Shown piece after piece: positions 1-8,282 of a DNA stretch of 61,006 bases. Numbering within the stretch: position 1 is the stretch's first letter; every line of letters starts with the position of its first letter. Under the pieces are notes generated by a model, which saw only the letters and a list, made by a program, of their open reading frames with translations, was not told the DNA's origin and ran no database searches. This DNA is from an uncultured Rhodospirillaceae bacterium (GTDB taxonomy: Bacteria; Pseudomonadota; Alphaproteobacteria; Rhodospirillales; Rhodospirillaceae): assembly GCA_943787205.1 (NCBI GenBank), contig CALSLN010000019.1:1-61006 (forward strand), written 5' to 3'. A program made the position numbers and the translations under genes.

Positions 1-1788
1 AACGCTGACTCCTCTCGCACTATTTGTCTTGGAGTTGCGCAGTCCCTAGAGGGGCGAGCGTGGCATACCGTAAATCCTGATGATCAAGTAACGGCGTCTC
101 TTGTCCGTTCGCTTGACCTGCCTGACGCTGTTGCCGGTATTCTCGCCGCCCGTGGGTTCACCCCTGAAACGGCTCAGCCTTTTTTGAATCCAAGGCTGCG
201 CGATCTCATGCCGGACCCGTCAAGTTTGGCTGGCATGGATGAGGCGGTATCGCGACTTGTCGCCGCGATTGAAAACGAAGAGAGCATGGTGGTGTTCGGT
301 GATTATGACGTCGACGGTGCTACCTCATCCGCGCTGCTCATTAAGTTCTTTAGAACTCTTGGAATAGAGCTTGAAAGCTACATCCCCGACCGGGTCAAAG
401 AAGGGTACGGGCCAAATGCGCCAGCGCTACTAAATTTGCGAGACAATGGGGCATCGGTTGTGATCACCGTGGATTGCGGCATCACGGCTTTTAAACCGCT
501 TTCTGCGGCCGCAGCCGCGGGTCTGGACGTTGTCGTAATCGACCACCACAAAGCTGAAGAGAAATTACCTCACGCGGCCGCTGTCGTTAATCCGAACCGC
601 CTTGATGACACCAGTGGGCAGGGACACCTAGCAGCAGTCGGCGTAACCTTTCTTGTTATTGTCGGTATCAATCGAGCATTGCGCGAAAGCGGATGGTACG
701 AGCGCAGCGGTAAGCCTGAGCCGGGTCTCATGGCGCTTTTGGATATTGTTTCGCTTGGCACGGTCTGTGACGTCGTGCCTTTGAAGGGTCTAAACCGCGC
801 TTTCATCAACCATGGTCTGGCGGTCATGGCACGCGGACAAAACGTCGGGCTAGTGGCGTTGGCAAATGCAGCGGGATTGAAGGAAAAACCCCGAGCCTTT
901 CATCTCGGTTATATGCTTGGCCCGCGTGTGAACGCTGGTGGTCGGGTGGGAGAGTCTCCCTTAGGCACGCGTCTATTGTCATGCGAAGACCCAGATGAAG
1001 CGGCTGTGCTGGCGATGCGCCTTAATGACTACAACGCCGATCGCAAAGATATTGAAGCGGCGGTTCTGGTCGATGCCATAGAGCAAGCTGAAAAACAACC
1101 AGAAGTGAACGCCCCAATGGTTTTTGTGTCAGGTGCCAATTGGCATCCGGGTGTTATTGGGATTGTGGCGAGCCGGATGCGTGAAAGATACGACCAGCCC
1201 GCCTGTGTTGTCGCATGCGATGGAGGAATGGCGAAAGGGTCTGGACGATCAGTGCCGGGAGTCGATCTTGGGCGCGCTGTACTTGACGCTCGAGATGCGG
1301 GGCTGCTGTTTAATGGCGGCGGTCATGCGATGGCGGCTGGCTTTACAGTCGAAGAAGACCGTCTCGATGCCTTCAAAGCGTTTCTGATTGAGCATATTGA
1401 GAAGCAAATTGCATCTGGTGGTGTTCAACCGTCGTACGTCGTCGATGCTGTGGTAACTCCTGAAGGCGCGACACTAGACCTGGTTCAGAGTTTGTCTCGA
1501 CTCGAGCCCTTTGGCGCCGAAAACGATGAACCTAAGATCGGTGTTGCAAACGCCATGGTCGTAAAATCAGATGTGGTCGGCTCTGGTCATATCCGCTGCA
1601 TCGTAACCGGCAGTTCCGGCAGCCGGCTTAAAGCGATAGCTTTTAACAGTGCGGATTCTGAGCTTGGGTACGCCCTCCTCAATACGCAGGGGCGTCCCAT
1701 TCACCTGGCAGGATGCCTACGCGAGGATAATTGGCAGGGCCGTTCAGACGTTCAGCTCGTGATCGATGACGGTGCGTGGGCTGCCTAG
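1..1788 (+). CDS. recJ: RecJ single-stranded-DNA 5'-3' exonuclease, 5' end outside window
   Basis: RecJ degrades single-stranded DNA 5' to 3' in recombination and mismatch repair in the cytoplasm. The reading frame is open from base 1, so the N-terminus lies upstream and 595 residues are visible. The DHH phosphoesterase core is clear: a GDYDVDGATS motif near the start supplies metal-binding aspartates, followed by the VVIDHH signature that names the family. The C-terminal DHHA1 half carries GGGHAMAAGF, and the end looks like the RecJ OB-fold region. No frameshift is seen. The gene stands alone; the next gene begins about 150 bases downstream. Family assignment is firm; only the start is missing. 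Confidence 0.96.
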   Translation, partial: NADSSRTICLGVAQSLEGRAWHTVNPDDQVTASLVRSLDLPDAVAGILAARGFTPETAQPFLNPRLRDLMPDPSSLAGMDEAVSRLVAAIENEESMVVFGDYDVDGATSSALLIKFFRTLGIELESYIPDRVKEGYGPNAPALLNLRDNGASVVITVDCGITAFKPLSAAAAAGLDVVVIDHHKAEEKLPHAAAVVNPNRLDDTSGQGHLAAVGVTFLVIVGINRALRESGWYERSGKPEPGLMALLDIVSLGTVCDVVPLKGLNRAFINHGLAVMARGQNVGLVALANAAGLKEKPRAFHLGYMLGPRVNAGGRVGESPLGTRLLSCEDPDEAAVLAMRLNDYNADRKDIEAAVLVDAIEQAEKQPEVNAPMVFVSGANWHPGVIGIVASRMRERYDQPACVVACDGGMAKGSGRSVPGVDLGRAVLDARDAGLLFNGGGHAMAAGFTVEEDRLDAFKAFLIEHIEKQIASGGVQPSYVVDAVVTPEGATLDLVQSLSRLEPFGAENDEPKIGVANAMVVKSDVVGSGHIRCIVTGSSGSRLKAIAFNSADSELGYALLNTQGRPIHLAGCLREDNWQGRSDVQLVIDDGAWAA

Positions 1789-1937
1789 CTTATGGCAGTA
1801 TTCTGCGGTCATGGGAGAGCCTCTGACGGTAATACTGCTCTTCTAGAGCCCGTTGACACCCCGAACGCTGCATGCGACGTTCCGCTCGAAAGGCCGCGCA
1901 GAACTGGCCTTCAGGTAATCAAATGGGGGACTTTTCC

Positions 1938-2573
1938 ATGGTCAAAACGATCCAAATTTTAGGCGCAGCCACTATGGCTTTAGGGCTTTGGCTCAGCTCA
2001 GCTCAGGCGCAAACAGGCGATTTCGATCCTGCAAATATGCGCTGCCTTGATTTCGTGAATGGACAAGGCGACGGAGCCACCAACAAAGGTCGCGCTGATC
2101 TCGCTCGAATTTGGATTATGGGCTACATGGCTGGTAACTACACGGGCCGTGAAAAATTAGAATGGTCGGACGAAAGCGATGCTGAAGAAAAAGCTATCGG
2201 TGCAGTACTTTCAAAATGCCGCGAAAATCCTGAGGTGACACTCCTGACGGTTTCTGAATTCGTTTCATCGGATCGTCGCCGTGATCTTCCGAATACGTTG
2301 AGCAATGACTTCAATCCACAGACCTATATGTGTGGAGATTACGCGGATGGTCGCGAAGGAGCAGCTGCTGATGTACTCAAAGCCGACCTGGCTGACGTAT
2401 GGGCGTTTGCATTTGTTCAGGGCTATGTGAATACGGAAGATCCTGATTTGATGATCCCCGTTGAGAATAAGCCTGCAATAACTGGAGCGATTGCTGGCAA
2501 TTGTGCGAAGAACCGTGAGTTTTCATTTTTCAATCTAACAGCAGCCGTTGCGCCAATGGTTTCGCCACAATAG
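1938..2573 (+). CDS. Exported protein with two HdeA-like repeats
   Basis: Starting at ATG 1938 gives a good Sec signal peptide (MVKTIQILGAATMALGLWL, cleavage after AQA). In-frame starts further upstream would bury it, so they were not used. The mature part contains two similar units, one starting MRCLDFVNG and the other TYMCGDYADG. Each has a Cys near its start, a central helix of the type LARIWIMGYMAG / LADVWAFAFVQG, and a later Cys (SKCRENPE / GNCAKNRE). This is the layout of HdeA/HdeB-type periplasmic proteins, which in enterobacteria are acid-stress chaperones. The chaperone role is inference; the duplication is seen directly. A related single-unit protein lies at 23648-23965. Confidence 0.7.
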   Translation: MVKTIQILGAATMALGLWLSSAQAQTGDFDPANMRCLDFVNGQGDGATNKGRADLARIWIMGYMAGNYTGREKLEWSDESDAEEKAIGAVLSKCRENPEVTLLTVSEFVSSDRRRDLPNTLSNDFNPQTYMCGDYADGREGAAADVLKADLADVWAFAFVQGYVNTEDPDLMIPVENKPAITGAIAGNCAKNREFSFFNLTAAVAPMVSPQ

Positions 2574-2600
2574 AGATCTTGATCTATCTTTTGTTGCAAA

Positions 2601-2622
2601 GGCCCGCCTTGTGCGGGCCCTT
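2601..2622 (+). terminator. Hairpin terminator between convergent genes
   Basis: GGCCCGC and GCGGGCC form a 7-bp GC-only stem around a 5-base loop, followed by TTCGCTTT on the + strand. It lies between the stop of the HdeA-like gene and the stop of the convergent acetyltransferase gene and may serve both. Confidence 0.7.
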
Positions 2623-2626
2623 CGCT

Positions 2627-3178
2627 TTAAGGGGAGGTGGTGTTGCCGTCACCCAAGGGGCGTTGCATCAATACGCTATCAATCCATCGATCAAACTTGC
2701 GGCCTGTTGAGGGCAAAGCTCCGATCACTTTGAATCCCAACTGACTATGAAGGGCGATGGAAGAGGCATTGGCAGAGTCTCCAATAACGGAAATCATCTG
2801 TCGGAAGCCACGTGATGTTGCTTGTTTAATGAGCGTTTTGAGCAGCGCTTTTCCGATTCCTTTGCCAAGGTGATTTTGGCTTACGTACACCGAATCTTCC
2901 ACCGTGTACCTGTAGCCCCACCGACTGCGATATGGCCCCAAATAGGCAAATCCAACAATCTGCTCCCCAGTTGTTGCGATAATATAGGGCATGCCGTTTC
3001 CAGTGAGTTCTTCAAAGCGGTGCTTCATATCGTCAGTTGTCGGAGGTTCCACTTCAAAGGTCGCGGCGCTGGATTCGACATAATGTGCGTAGATCGAGGC
3101 AACAGCCGCCATATCCGCGCCAGTGGCATCGCGTATAACGGTGTCTTTATGTGGGGAGCGAGAAGCAAGATCAACCAT
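2627..3178 (-). CDS. GNAT N-acetyltransferase, Pat/MddA-like
   Basis: A single GNAT domain of 183 residues that would use acetyl-CoA to acetylate a small amine or amino-acid analogue. It resembles the phosphinothricin / methionine-sulfoximine acetyltransferase group: an opening IRDATGADMAAVASIYAHYV, a central YLGPYRSRWGYRYTVEDSVYV, and the acetyl-CoA loop around HLGKGIGKALL, with SQLGF near the end. ATG 3178 is preferred because the domain starts just after it; a TTG at 3223 in the same frame would add 15 residues. The substrate cannot be read from sequence. It converges on the HdeA-like gene. Confidence 0.85.
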   Translation of the reverse strand: MVDLASRSPHKDTVIRDATGADMAAVASIYAHYVESSAATFEVEPPTTDDMKHRFEELTGNGMPYIIATTGEQIVGFAYLGPYRSRWGYRYTVEDSVYVSQNHLGKGIGKALLKTLIKQATSRGFRQMISVIGDSANASSIALHSQLGFKVIGALPSTGRKFDRWIDSVLMQRPLGDGNTTSP

Positions 3179-3403
3179 AGCACATTCTGTGTGTGGGCGC
3201 ACTGCGGTGTCGTGAGAAAGCAAAACCCGCAGGTGAGCCTGTTTTCTATTAACCGAGTTTTAGCGGTTGACGCCAGGGCTGGCAATGATCCAACGGCCAC
3301 AGTGAGAGGGCGCCCTCGGCGTTTAACCCGTTCATAGACACAGGGCTCATTTCCGGGCTTGCGCGAAGGGCCAGGAGCCGGTAGAAACTCGCTTCTTCGC
3401 TAG

Positions 3404-3479
3404 GTCCCCTTCGTCTAGAGGCCTAGGACACCGCCCTTTCACGGCGGCGACAGGGGTTCGAATCCCCTAGGGGACGCCA
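3404..3479 (+). tRNA. tRNA-Glu (TTC)
   Basis: Full cloverleaf of 76 bases including an encoded CCA (3477-3479). The acceptor stem is GTCCCCT paired with AGGGGAC. The anticodon stem CCGCC/GGCGG encloses the loop CTTTCAC with anticodon TTC at 3438-3440. The T arm contains GGTTCGAATCC. It is followed directly by accessory DNA, as is common where integrases use tRNA 3' ends as attachment sites; no repeated att copy of the tRNA end is visible in this window. Confidence 0.97.
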
Positions 3480-3534
3480 ACCACCTTCTCTAATGCCTTG
3501 ATATTAATGTATTATTGAAATACTCGCGGGGACG

Positions 3535-3555
3535 TACCCCACAATATACCCCACA
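3535..3555 (+). repeat. Direct repeat TACCCCACA x2
   Basis: Two exact copies of TACCCCACA separated by ATA, 55 bases after the tRNA-Glu 3' end. Such short repeats next to a tRNA can be integrase arm sites; no integrase gene remains nearby, so function is unproven. Confidence 0.45.
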
Positions 3556-3743
3556 TCCGGCGGTGAGCAAGGGTGACGCACCCTGGCACGAACGCCAGCC
3601 CGTATGAGCACCAACCCCCAACTGACAAAACCGCCAGAACCCCTTTTGTCGGTTCTGTCAGTACGGCCTTAGGCCGTTAGCGCCGCTTTCCGACCCCCCA
3701 TCCCCCCGAAAACGGCAGGGGGGGGGTATGCTCAATGCGGGGT

Positions 3744-3775
3744 CCCCAGCCATGCATGGCGCGTCGGGGTTTTTT
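3744..3775 (+). terminator. Terminator-like hairpin with T-run
   Basis: CCCC pairs with GGGG around an inner palindrome GCCATGCATGGC, followed by six T residues. It sits in a gene-free relic, so it may be left over from a lost upstream gene. Confidence 0.4.
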
Positions 3776-3943
3776 AATTACGCCAGCCGGTGGGTGGCCG
3801 CTGGGCTGGGGCTGGTAGCCGGGATGGCTGATCTTGCTCATCAGCTTGGCTAACGGCTGGGCAGAAGGGCCGCAGGCCCGCTGTCAATGTGACAATGCCC
3901 GCGTATCCTATTGATGTTCCAGTAGCCAGCCATATATCTGCCG

Positions 3944-4184
3944 GGCTTTGTCAGAGTAAACTCCTGATCCGTGAAAATGTCATGTTGTCGCTATTTTCAA
4001 CCTGTAAGTTCACGCCACTCAGCTAGCGCGGCGACACGATTGAGTTTGAAGGTATTGCGTTTTTAGATGACGGTCTTGATTGAAGTGGTTGTGAACTGAA
4101 GCATGGATCGAAGTGAATTTCTGAAGTGATGCCATACTCCTAAACTTCGCCATCGCTCGTTCTCGTCGCCGAAATGGCTGATGC
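3944..4184 (-). mobile_element. Truncated IS6-family element (right end only)
   Basis: The tail of an IS6-family transposase gene runs on the minus strand up to base 4184, where IS3 copy 1 begins. GGCTTTGTCAGAG at 3944, read on the plus strand, resembles the terminal inverted repeat of IS6 elements (which commonly begin GGCTTTGT). The rest of the element is absent from the other side of IS3 copy 1, so the truncation is a rearrangement and not a simple insertion. Confidence 0.6.
3997..4184 (-). pseudogene. IS6-family transposase, C-terminal fragment, frameshifted
   Basis: Reading leftwards from the IS3 boundary the frame encodes HQPFRRRERAMAKFRSM and HASVHNHFNQDRHL, a pattern typical of the C-terminus of IS6-family DDE transposases. 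A shift near 4061-4068 moves the usual ending into another frame (RNTFKLNRVAALAEWRELTG, stop at 3997). The catalytic domain is missing. Both the truncation and the frameshift make it non-functional. Confidence 0.7.
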
Positions 4185-4269
4185 TGTACCCCGTCAGCAC
4201 CAATGGAACTAATTAGGGTAATTGCATAAGGGAGCGTTTTTGGCTCATCGTCACCGTAAGGAGTGAACG

Positions 4270-4644
4270 ATGAGACAGAGAACAGAACGTCATCAAGAAG
4301 CAGCAGACCGGACTGTAAAGGATATCCGGCGTAAGACGCGCAAGCGTTATTCTTCCGAGGAGAAGATTCGTATTGTGCTCGCCGGATTGCGGGGCGAGGA
4401 CAGCATTGCCGAGCTTTGTCGTCAGGAGGGCATTGCCCAGGGCCTGTATTATACCTGGTCGAAGGAGTTCCTTGAAGCTGGGAAGAAGCGCCTGGCTGGT
4501 GATACGGCACGTGAGGCCAACACAGGCGAGGTCAAGGATCTTCGCCGCGAGGCGCGTGATCTCAAGGAGGTTGTGGCTGAACAGGCCCTCGAACTGCGTC
4601 TGCTTAAAAAAAGCATGATCGGGGATGGGGGAGACGAAGAATGA
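4270..4644 (+). CDS. IS3-family transposase OrfA (copy 1)
   Basis: A 124-residue helix-turn-helix protein: KRYSSEEKIRIVLAGLRGE, then a recognition-helix region IAELCRQEGIAQGLYYTWSKEF and a C-terminal coiled-coil-like helix. This is the standard OrfA that binds the IS ends. It overlaps orfB by ATGA at 4641-4644. orfB lies in the -1 frame and a run of seven A residues at 4606-4612 could allow programmed -1 slippage to an OrfAB fusion; the -1 frame is open from 4608 to orfB. Confidence 0.92.
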   Translation: MRQRTERHQEAADRTVKDIRRKTRKRYSSEEKIRIVLAGLRGEDSIAELCRQEGIAQGLYYTWSKEFLEAGKKRLAGDTAREANTGEVKDLRREARDLKEVVAEQALELRLLKKSMIGDGGDEE

Positions 4645-5621
4645 GATACCCTGCCTCCGAGAAGCTTGAGATCATCAAGCTGGTTGAACAGTCGCACCTG
4701 CCGGCCAAACGCACATTGGATAAGCTCGGGGTTCCCCGCACCACCTTCTACCGCTGGTACGACAAGTATCTGGAGGGCGGGGTAGAAGCTCTCGAAGACA
4801 AGTCGCCCAAGCCGTCGCGGGTGTGGAACCGGATCCCGGATGACATCCGTGACCGGATTATCCATATGGCCCTGGAGAACCCGGAGCTGTCGCCCCGGGA
4901 ACTGGCGGTACGCTTCACTGATACGCAGGCCTACTTCGTCTCGGAAGCTAGTGTTTACCGGCTTCTCAAGTCCCATGACCTGATCACCAGCCCAGCCTTT
5001 GTGGTGATCAAGGCAAGCAGTGAGTTCAAAGACAAGACGAGCCGTATCAACCAACTCTGGCAGACCGACTTCACCTACATCAAGGTGATCGGATGGGGTT
5101 GGTTTTATCTGAGCACCATCCTGGATGATTACTCGCGTTACATCATCACCTGGACTCTCTGCACGACCATGAAGGCCAGTGATGTGATGGACACTTTGGA
5201 ACGGGCCTTACAGGCCTCAGGCTGTGATCAGGTTGAGGTTCAACACAAGCCACGTCTGCTCTCAGACAATGGACCGTCTTACCTCTCTGGTGAACTGGCC
5301 GAGTGGCTCGCTGACAACGGTATGGATCACGTGCGTGGTGCTCCCTATCACCCACAGACGCAGGGCAAGATTGAACGGTGGCATCAGACTTTGAAGAACC
5401 GCATCTTGCTGGAAAACTACTTTCTACCGGGTGATCTCAAGGCCAACATCGGACGCTTCGTCACCTACTACAATCACCACCGCTATCACGAGAGTCTGAG
5501 CAATCTGACACCCGCCGATGTCTACTTTGGTCGCGGCGAAACCATTCTAATCGAAAGGGAAAGGATCAAACGAAACACCATCAAACAACGGCGCTTGCAA
5601 CACCGCAAAGACGCCGCTTAA
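4641..5621 (+). CDS. IS3-family transposase OrfB, DDE catalytic subunit (copy 1)
   Basis: A 326-residue integrase-core protein. It has its own N-terminal HTH (KRTLDKLGVPRTTFYRWYDKY) and then an rve domain with the three catalytic acids: D in WQTDFTY, D in LSDNGPSY and E in KIERWHQ. The last two are separated by exactly 35 residues, the DD(35)E spacing of IS3 elements. The frame is intact and identical in all three copies, so the element looks active or recently active. Translation can start at its own ATG or by frameshift from orfA. Confidence 0.95.
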   Translation: MRYPASEKLEIIKLVEQSHLPAKRTLDKLGVPRTTFYRWYDKYLEGGVEALEDKSPKPSRVWNRIPDDIRDRIIHMALENPELSPRELAVRFTDTQAYFVSEASVYRLLKSHDLITSPAFVVIKASSEFKDKTSRINQLWQTDFTYIKVIGWGWFYLSTILDDYSRYIITWTLCTTMKASDVMDTLERALQASGCDQVEVQHKPRLLSDNGPSYLSGELAEWLADNGMDHVRGAPYHPQTQGKIERWHQTLKNRILLENYFLPGDLKANIGRFVTYYNHHRYHESLSNLTPADVYFGRGETILIERERIKRNTIKQRRLQHRKDAA

Positions 5622-5696
5622 AATCAACAAACATGATGGGCCAAACTCTCTCTTAGTTTATCAACCCTTCTGTTCCAAATACTTTGATGACGGACA

Positions 5697-6032
5697 GTAG
5701 GGGGGGGCAACAGGCCAGCAATTTGTGCGCCTTTTGAGCGACCCACGGGTTTGACCCTGCTCAACTCAAATACCGAAAAAGAATAACAATAATTACCGTA
5801 AAGTGTCACTCAATACAGTGTAAAGAATCCTGACACTTATCTCAGTAGGGTTAATTCCGCTTCGGGTCAGTAGTAGATATTTACAGAAGCTAATTTCATG
5901 TCCGCTCTACACCCCATAGCGGAACTCAGAACTCGAATGTCTGCTATCGGGCGCATAAGCGGTTCGGCGCCTCATTCCTAGACATAGCAGACCGACACCA
6001 AGCCAATCTGCACTGAGAGTCACGCAATAATA
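5697..6032. other. Gene-poor stretch right of IS copy 1
   Basis: About 340 bases with no supported gene. A minus-strand frame (5809 towards 5697) reads GRSKGAQIAGLLPPP and runs straight into the IS end. It could be a gene fragment cut by the IS, but it matches nothing I recognise. The next feature is the terminator of the fasciclin gene. Confidence 0.4.
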
Positions 6033-6061
6033 GGGCTCCGCTGCTCCTGCGAACGGAGCCC
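6033..6061 (-). terminator. Hairpin after the fasciclin gene
   Basis: GGGCTCCG at 6033-6040 pairs with CGGAGCCC at 6054-6061, an 8-bp stem. On the minus strand it follows the fasciclin stop codon by 11 bases and is followed by TATTATTG. Confidence 0.65.
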
Positions 6062-6072
6062 CAATTCATTGA

Positions 6073-6558
6073 TCAGCTCTTCGGTAGGACGACCGTATCG
6101 ATCACATGGATAACGCCATTATCCGTATCAATATCAGCTTGCACGACCGTAGCGTTTTCAACTTTGACACCCATCGTTGCATTAATAGCAAGCGACTGGC
6201 CTTGAACAGTCTTGGCATCCAGTGATTTTCCAGCGATGTCGCTGGACATAATCTTACCTGAAACGACGTGGTACGTGAGTACCGCGACGAGTTGGTCTTT
6301 GTTTTCCGGCTTGAGAAGGTTCTCAACCGTACCTGCAGGCAGTTTAGCAAAGGCAGCATCTGTCGGGGCAAATACCGTAAACGGTCCTGGTCCGGACAAC
6401 GTATCCACAAGGCCTGCCGCTTGTACGGCCGCGACCAAGGTATTGAATTGTCCTGCACTGACTGCCGTTTCGACAATATTCGCAGCGTGGGCCGCGGTGG
6501 CAGATAAAGTCAGCGCGCCTGCAAAGGCAAGGGAAGTAAGTTTTGAGCGTAGTGTCAT
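6073..6558 (-). CDS. Secreted fasciclin (FAS1) domain protein
   Basis: A 161-residue protein with a Sec signal peptide ([20 protein letters not shown], cleavage after AHA) and one FAS1 domain. Both conserved FAS1 boxes are present: [15 protein letters not shown] and, at the C-terminus, [16 protein letters not shown] 6558 is preceded by GGAG at proper spacing; the in-frame start at 6591 is upstream of this site. FAS1 proteins are extracellular or periplasmic adhesion modules; in marine bacteria they are often found near light-stress genes. Role here is not known. Confidence 0.88.
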   Translation of the reverse strand: MTLRSKLTSLAFAGALTLSATAAHAANIVETAVSAGQFNTLVAAVQAAGLVDTLSGPGPFTVFAPTDAAFAKLPAGTVENLLKPENKDQLVAVLTYHVVSGKIMSSDIAGKSLDAKTVQGQSLAINATMGVKVENATVVQADIDTDNGVIHVIDTVVLPKS

Positions 6559-6666
6559 GGGGTATCTCCAAAAGGGGGTAAATTTTGTCATTGGTAATGT
6601 GAATGGACAGGTGTGCGGGATCCTACGTGAGTGACAATGTCTGCAAAGGTGCGTTGTTGAGTTGTT

Positions 6667-6927
6667 TTAGCTACGCAGTTTGCTAGCCGCGCGAGACATC
6701 TTTCTTGAATATCTAAAGATCTCGGCGGTAAAGATTATGCCAAGCACCAGGAGCATGTGAATGATCACTGAGGGCCCGAACAGATAGGTTAAGCCACTCC
6801 AGACTGAGAAAATTGTAGTCCACATAATTGAGAGAACGGTCATCAACTGGAATTGCACGTACTTGGGTAATTTCTGAAGCGGATTTTCTTTAGGGTTCAT
6901 AACCAGGTTGTAGAAACGCTTAATCAT
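6667..6927 (-). CDS. Small two-helix membrane protein
   Basis: An 86-residue protein with two hydrophobic segments (about residues 28-45 and 50-68) and basic ends (KKMSRAASKLRS-like C-terminus), so probably an inner-membrane hairpin. A good AGGAG site precedes ATG 6927. I do not recognise the family. It lies upstream of the fasciclin gene on the same strand, about 110 bases apart. Confidence 0.65.
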   Translation of the reverse strand: MIKRFYNLVMNPKENPLQKLPKYVQFQLMTVLSIMWTTIFSVWSGLTYLFGPSVIIHMLLVLGIIFTAEIFRYSRKMSRAASKLRS

Positions 6928-7109
6928 TATTCTCTCCTTTGTTACGCTGTTTACGTCAGCACATCGGTTTTGGATTGGTAATTCAAAACAACAAAATGTT
7001 TATGGACTTGAAGACTTGAAATGATTTCTCAAAGACCGTTAGAGGGTTGTAGCAATCCAAAGTCTGGCTTCTGCGTATATGGAGAGTAAGATTTTGAATC
7101 GGACTCGAA

Positions 7110-7508
7110 ATGGCGGATGCAAACAAAACAACGGTGTTTTTTGACGGTTCGTGTCCGTTGTGCCGACGTGAAATTTCTTTTTATCAAACGTGCAAAGGAG
7201 CATCTCAAATCAACTGGGTTGATGCATCCATTGCCAGTAGGGAACACCTCGGCGCTGACTTGAGTCGGTCACAAGCAATGGCACGACTTCAGGTTCGGGA
7301 TAAAAATAACCGTCTTGTGTCAGGGGGCGCGGCTTTCACAGAGATATGGCATGAACTCCTAATGTTCCGGCCTCTTTCTATCGTGTTCCGGCTTCCCCTT
7401 ATTCGGTCCCTCCTCGAAGGGGCCTATTGGCTGTTCCTCAAGATTCGTCCGACGCTTCAAAGGTTTGCTAGGTCGCGGGCTTCCAGACGAATGGGTCGTG
7501 AGTCGTGA
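7110..7508 (+). CDS. DCC-family thiol-disulfide oxidoreductase (DUF393)
   Basis: A 132-residue protein opening with TTVFFDGSCPLCRREISFY, the defining DxxCxxC motif of DUF393, a thioredoxin-like family. The remainder has the usual central VDAS and GGAAF segments and a hydrophobic helix ending in a basic tail. It is 27 bases upstream of an SDR gene on the same strand. In many marine proteobacteria DUF393, SDR and fasciclin genes cluster with photolyase/cryptochrome genes; that clustering is from general knowledge, and no photolyase is present here. Confidence 0.88.
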   Translation: MADANKTTVFFDGSCPLCRREISFYQTCKGASQINWVDASIASREHLGADLSRSQAMARLQVRDKNNRLVSGGAAFTEIWHELLMFRPLSIVFRLPLIRSLLEGAYWLFLKIRPTLQRFARSRASRRMGRES

Positions 7509-7535
7509 AGTCTGAGCCCACGGTCGCGTATTGAA

Positions 7536-8282
7536 ATGTCGGTCCTAACCAGCTTTTCCAAGGGTATTAACGCTGCCGTTTTTGGCGCTTCCGGCGGCAT
7601 TGGTGGCGCGTTGCTAGAACGCCTTAGCGATGACCTTCACGTTGATAAGGTTGTAGCCTTGTCACGGCACAAACCACAAAGCACGAACGAAAACCTTACT
7701 TGGATCCCATTTGATCTTGAGCACGAGGAAACAATCCAGCGCAGCACAGTCCGTTTGGGCGAGACAGTAGAGTCACTGGATCTTATTCTTGTTGCAACAG
7801 GCGTCTTGCATGACGGTGAGCAGGCAGTTCCTGAGAAATCGATCAAAACACTCACGGCTGACGCGATGAACCGTGTATTCAAAATAAACGCGACAGGACC
7901 GGCCCTCATAGGGAAGCATGCCAGCCCTCTGTTGTGCAAAACTAAAAGATCCGTTATTGCTTTTTTATCCGCGCGCGTCGGAAGCATATCTGACAATAGA
8001 CTAGGAGGATGGTATTCCTACCGCGCGTCTAAAGCAGCGCTACACATGATCGTGAAAACTTTGGCGATTGAGCTGAGACGCACGCACCCAAACGCTATCT
8101 GCGTTTCTATGCACCCCGGTACTGTGAACACCCCTCTGTCGCATCCGTTCATATCAAGAAAAGGCAAAACAGCGGTTGGGCCTAATGACGCGGCCATGAA
8201 TCTGTTAAGCGTTATCAATACGTTGGAGCAGGATCAAACAGGCAGTATTTGGGATTGGCAAGGGAAGGAAATTGAGCCTTGA
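7536..8282 (+). CDS. SDR-family oxidoreductase
   Basis: A 248-residue short-chain dehydrogenase/reductase, likely NAD(P)-dependent in the cytoplasm. The cofactor motif GASGGIG is at residues 17-23 and the active-site YRASK gives Tyr161 and Lys165, with Ser149 in place for the triad. The C-terminal MHPGTVNTPL is typical of the C-factor-like SDR subgroup. It follows the DUF393 gene and is probably cotranscribed. The substrate is unknown. About 95 bases later the second IS copy begins. Confidence 0.88.
   Translation: MSVLTSFSKGINAAVFGASGGIGGALLERLSDDLHVDKVVALSRHKPQSTNENLTWIPFDLEHEETIQRSTVRLGETVESLDLILVATGVLHDGEQAVPEKSIKTLTADAMNRVFKINATGPALIGKHASPLLCKTKRSVIAFLSARVGSISDNRLGGWYSYRASKAALHMIVKTLAIELRRTHPNAICVSMHPGTVNTPLSHPFISRKGKTAVGPNDAAMNLLSVINTLEQDQTGSIWDWQGKEIEP

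Larger units (their letters stand above)
3480..3943. other. Gene-free relic downstream of the tRNA
   Basis: About 460 bases with no convincing coding frame. It contains a tandem short repeat at 3535-3555, a palindrome ACGGCC-TTA-GGCCGT around 3663-3677, a G-run at about 3718-3726, and a terminator-like hairpin at 3744-3775. Base composition and spacing differ from the flanking genes. The position between a tRNA 3' end and insertion sequences suggests the remains of an integrated element, which is inference. Confidence 0.5.
4185..5696 (+). mobile_element. IS3-family insertion sequence, copy 1
   Basis: A 1512-bp element present three times in the window (also 8377-9888 and inverted at 44786-46297), apparently identical in sequence. 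The left end begins TGTACCCCGTC and the right end finishes GATGACGGACA, giving imperfect TGT...ACA termini. It encodes orfA and orfB in overlapping frames. The flanks are TGC and GTA, so no 3-4 bp target-site duplication is present. Its left side cuts an IS6 transposase. The boundaries were set by comparing the three copies. Confidence 0.93.

Noticed and set aside
2822..3337. Plus-strand frame of 171 codons over the acetyltransferase gene
   Set aside because: Antisense to a clear GNAT gene; the protein sequence has no domain pattern.
4449..5054. Long minus-strand frame inside the IS3 element (also in the other copies)
   Set aside because: It lies opposite the transposase genes, has no start site and no family pattern; it is a shadow frame.
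5624..5809. Minus-strand frame next to IS copy 1 reading GRSKGAQIAGLLPPP
   Set aside because: It could be a fragment of a real gene, but it runs into the IS and matches no family I know, so it is not listed as a gene.
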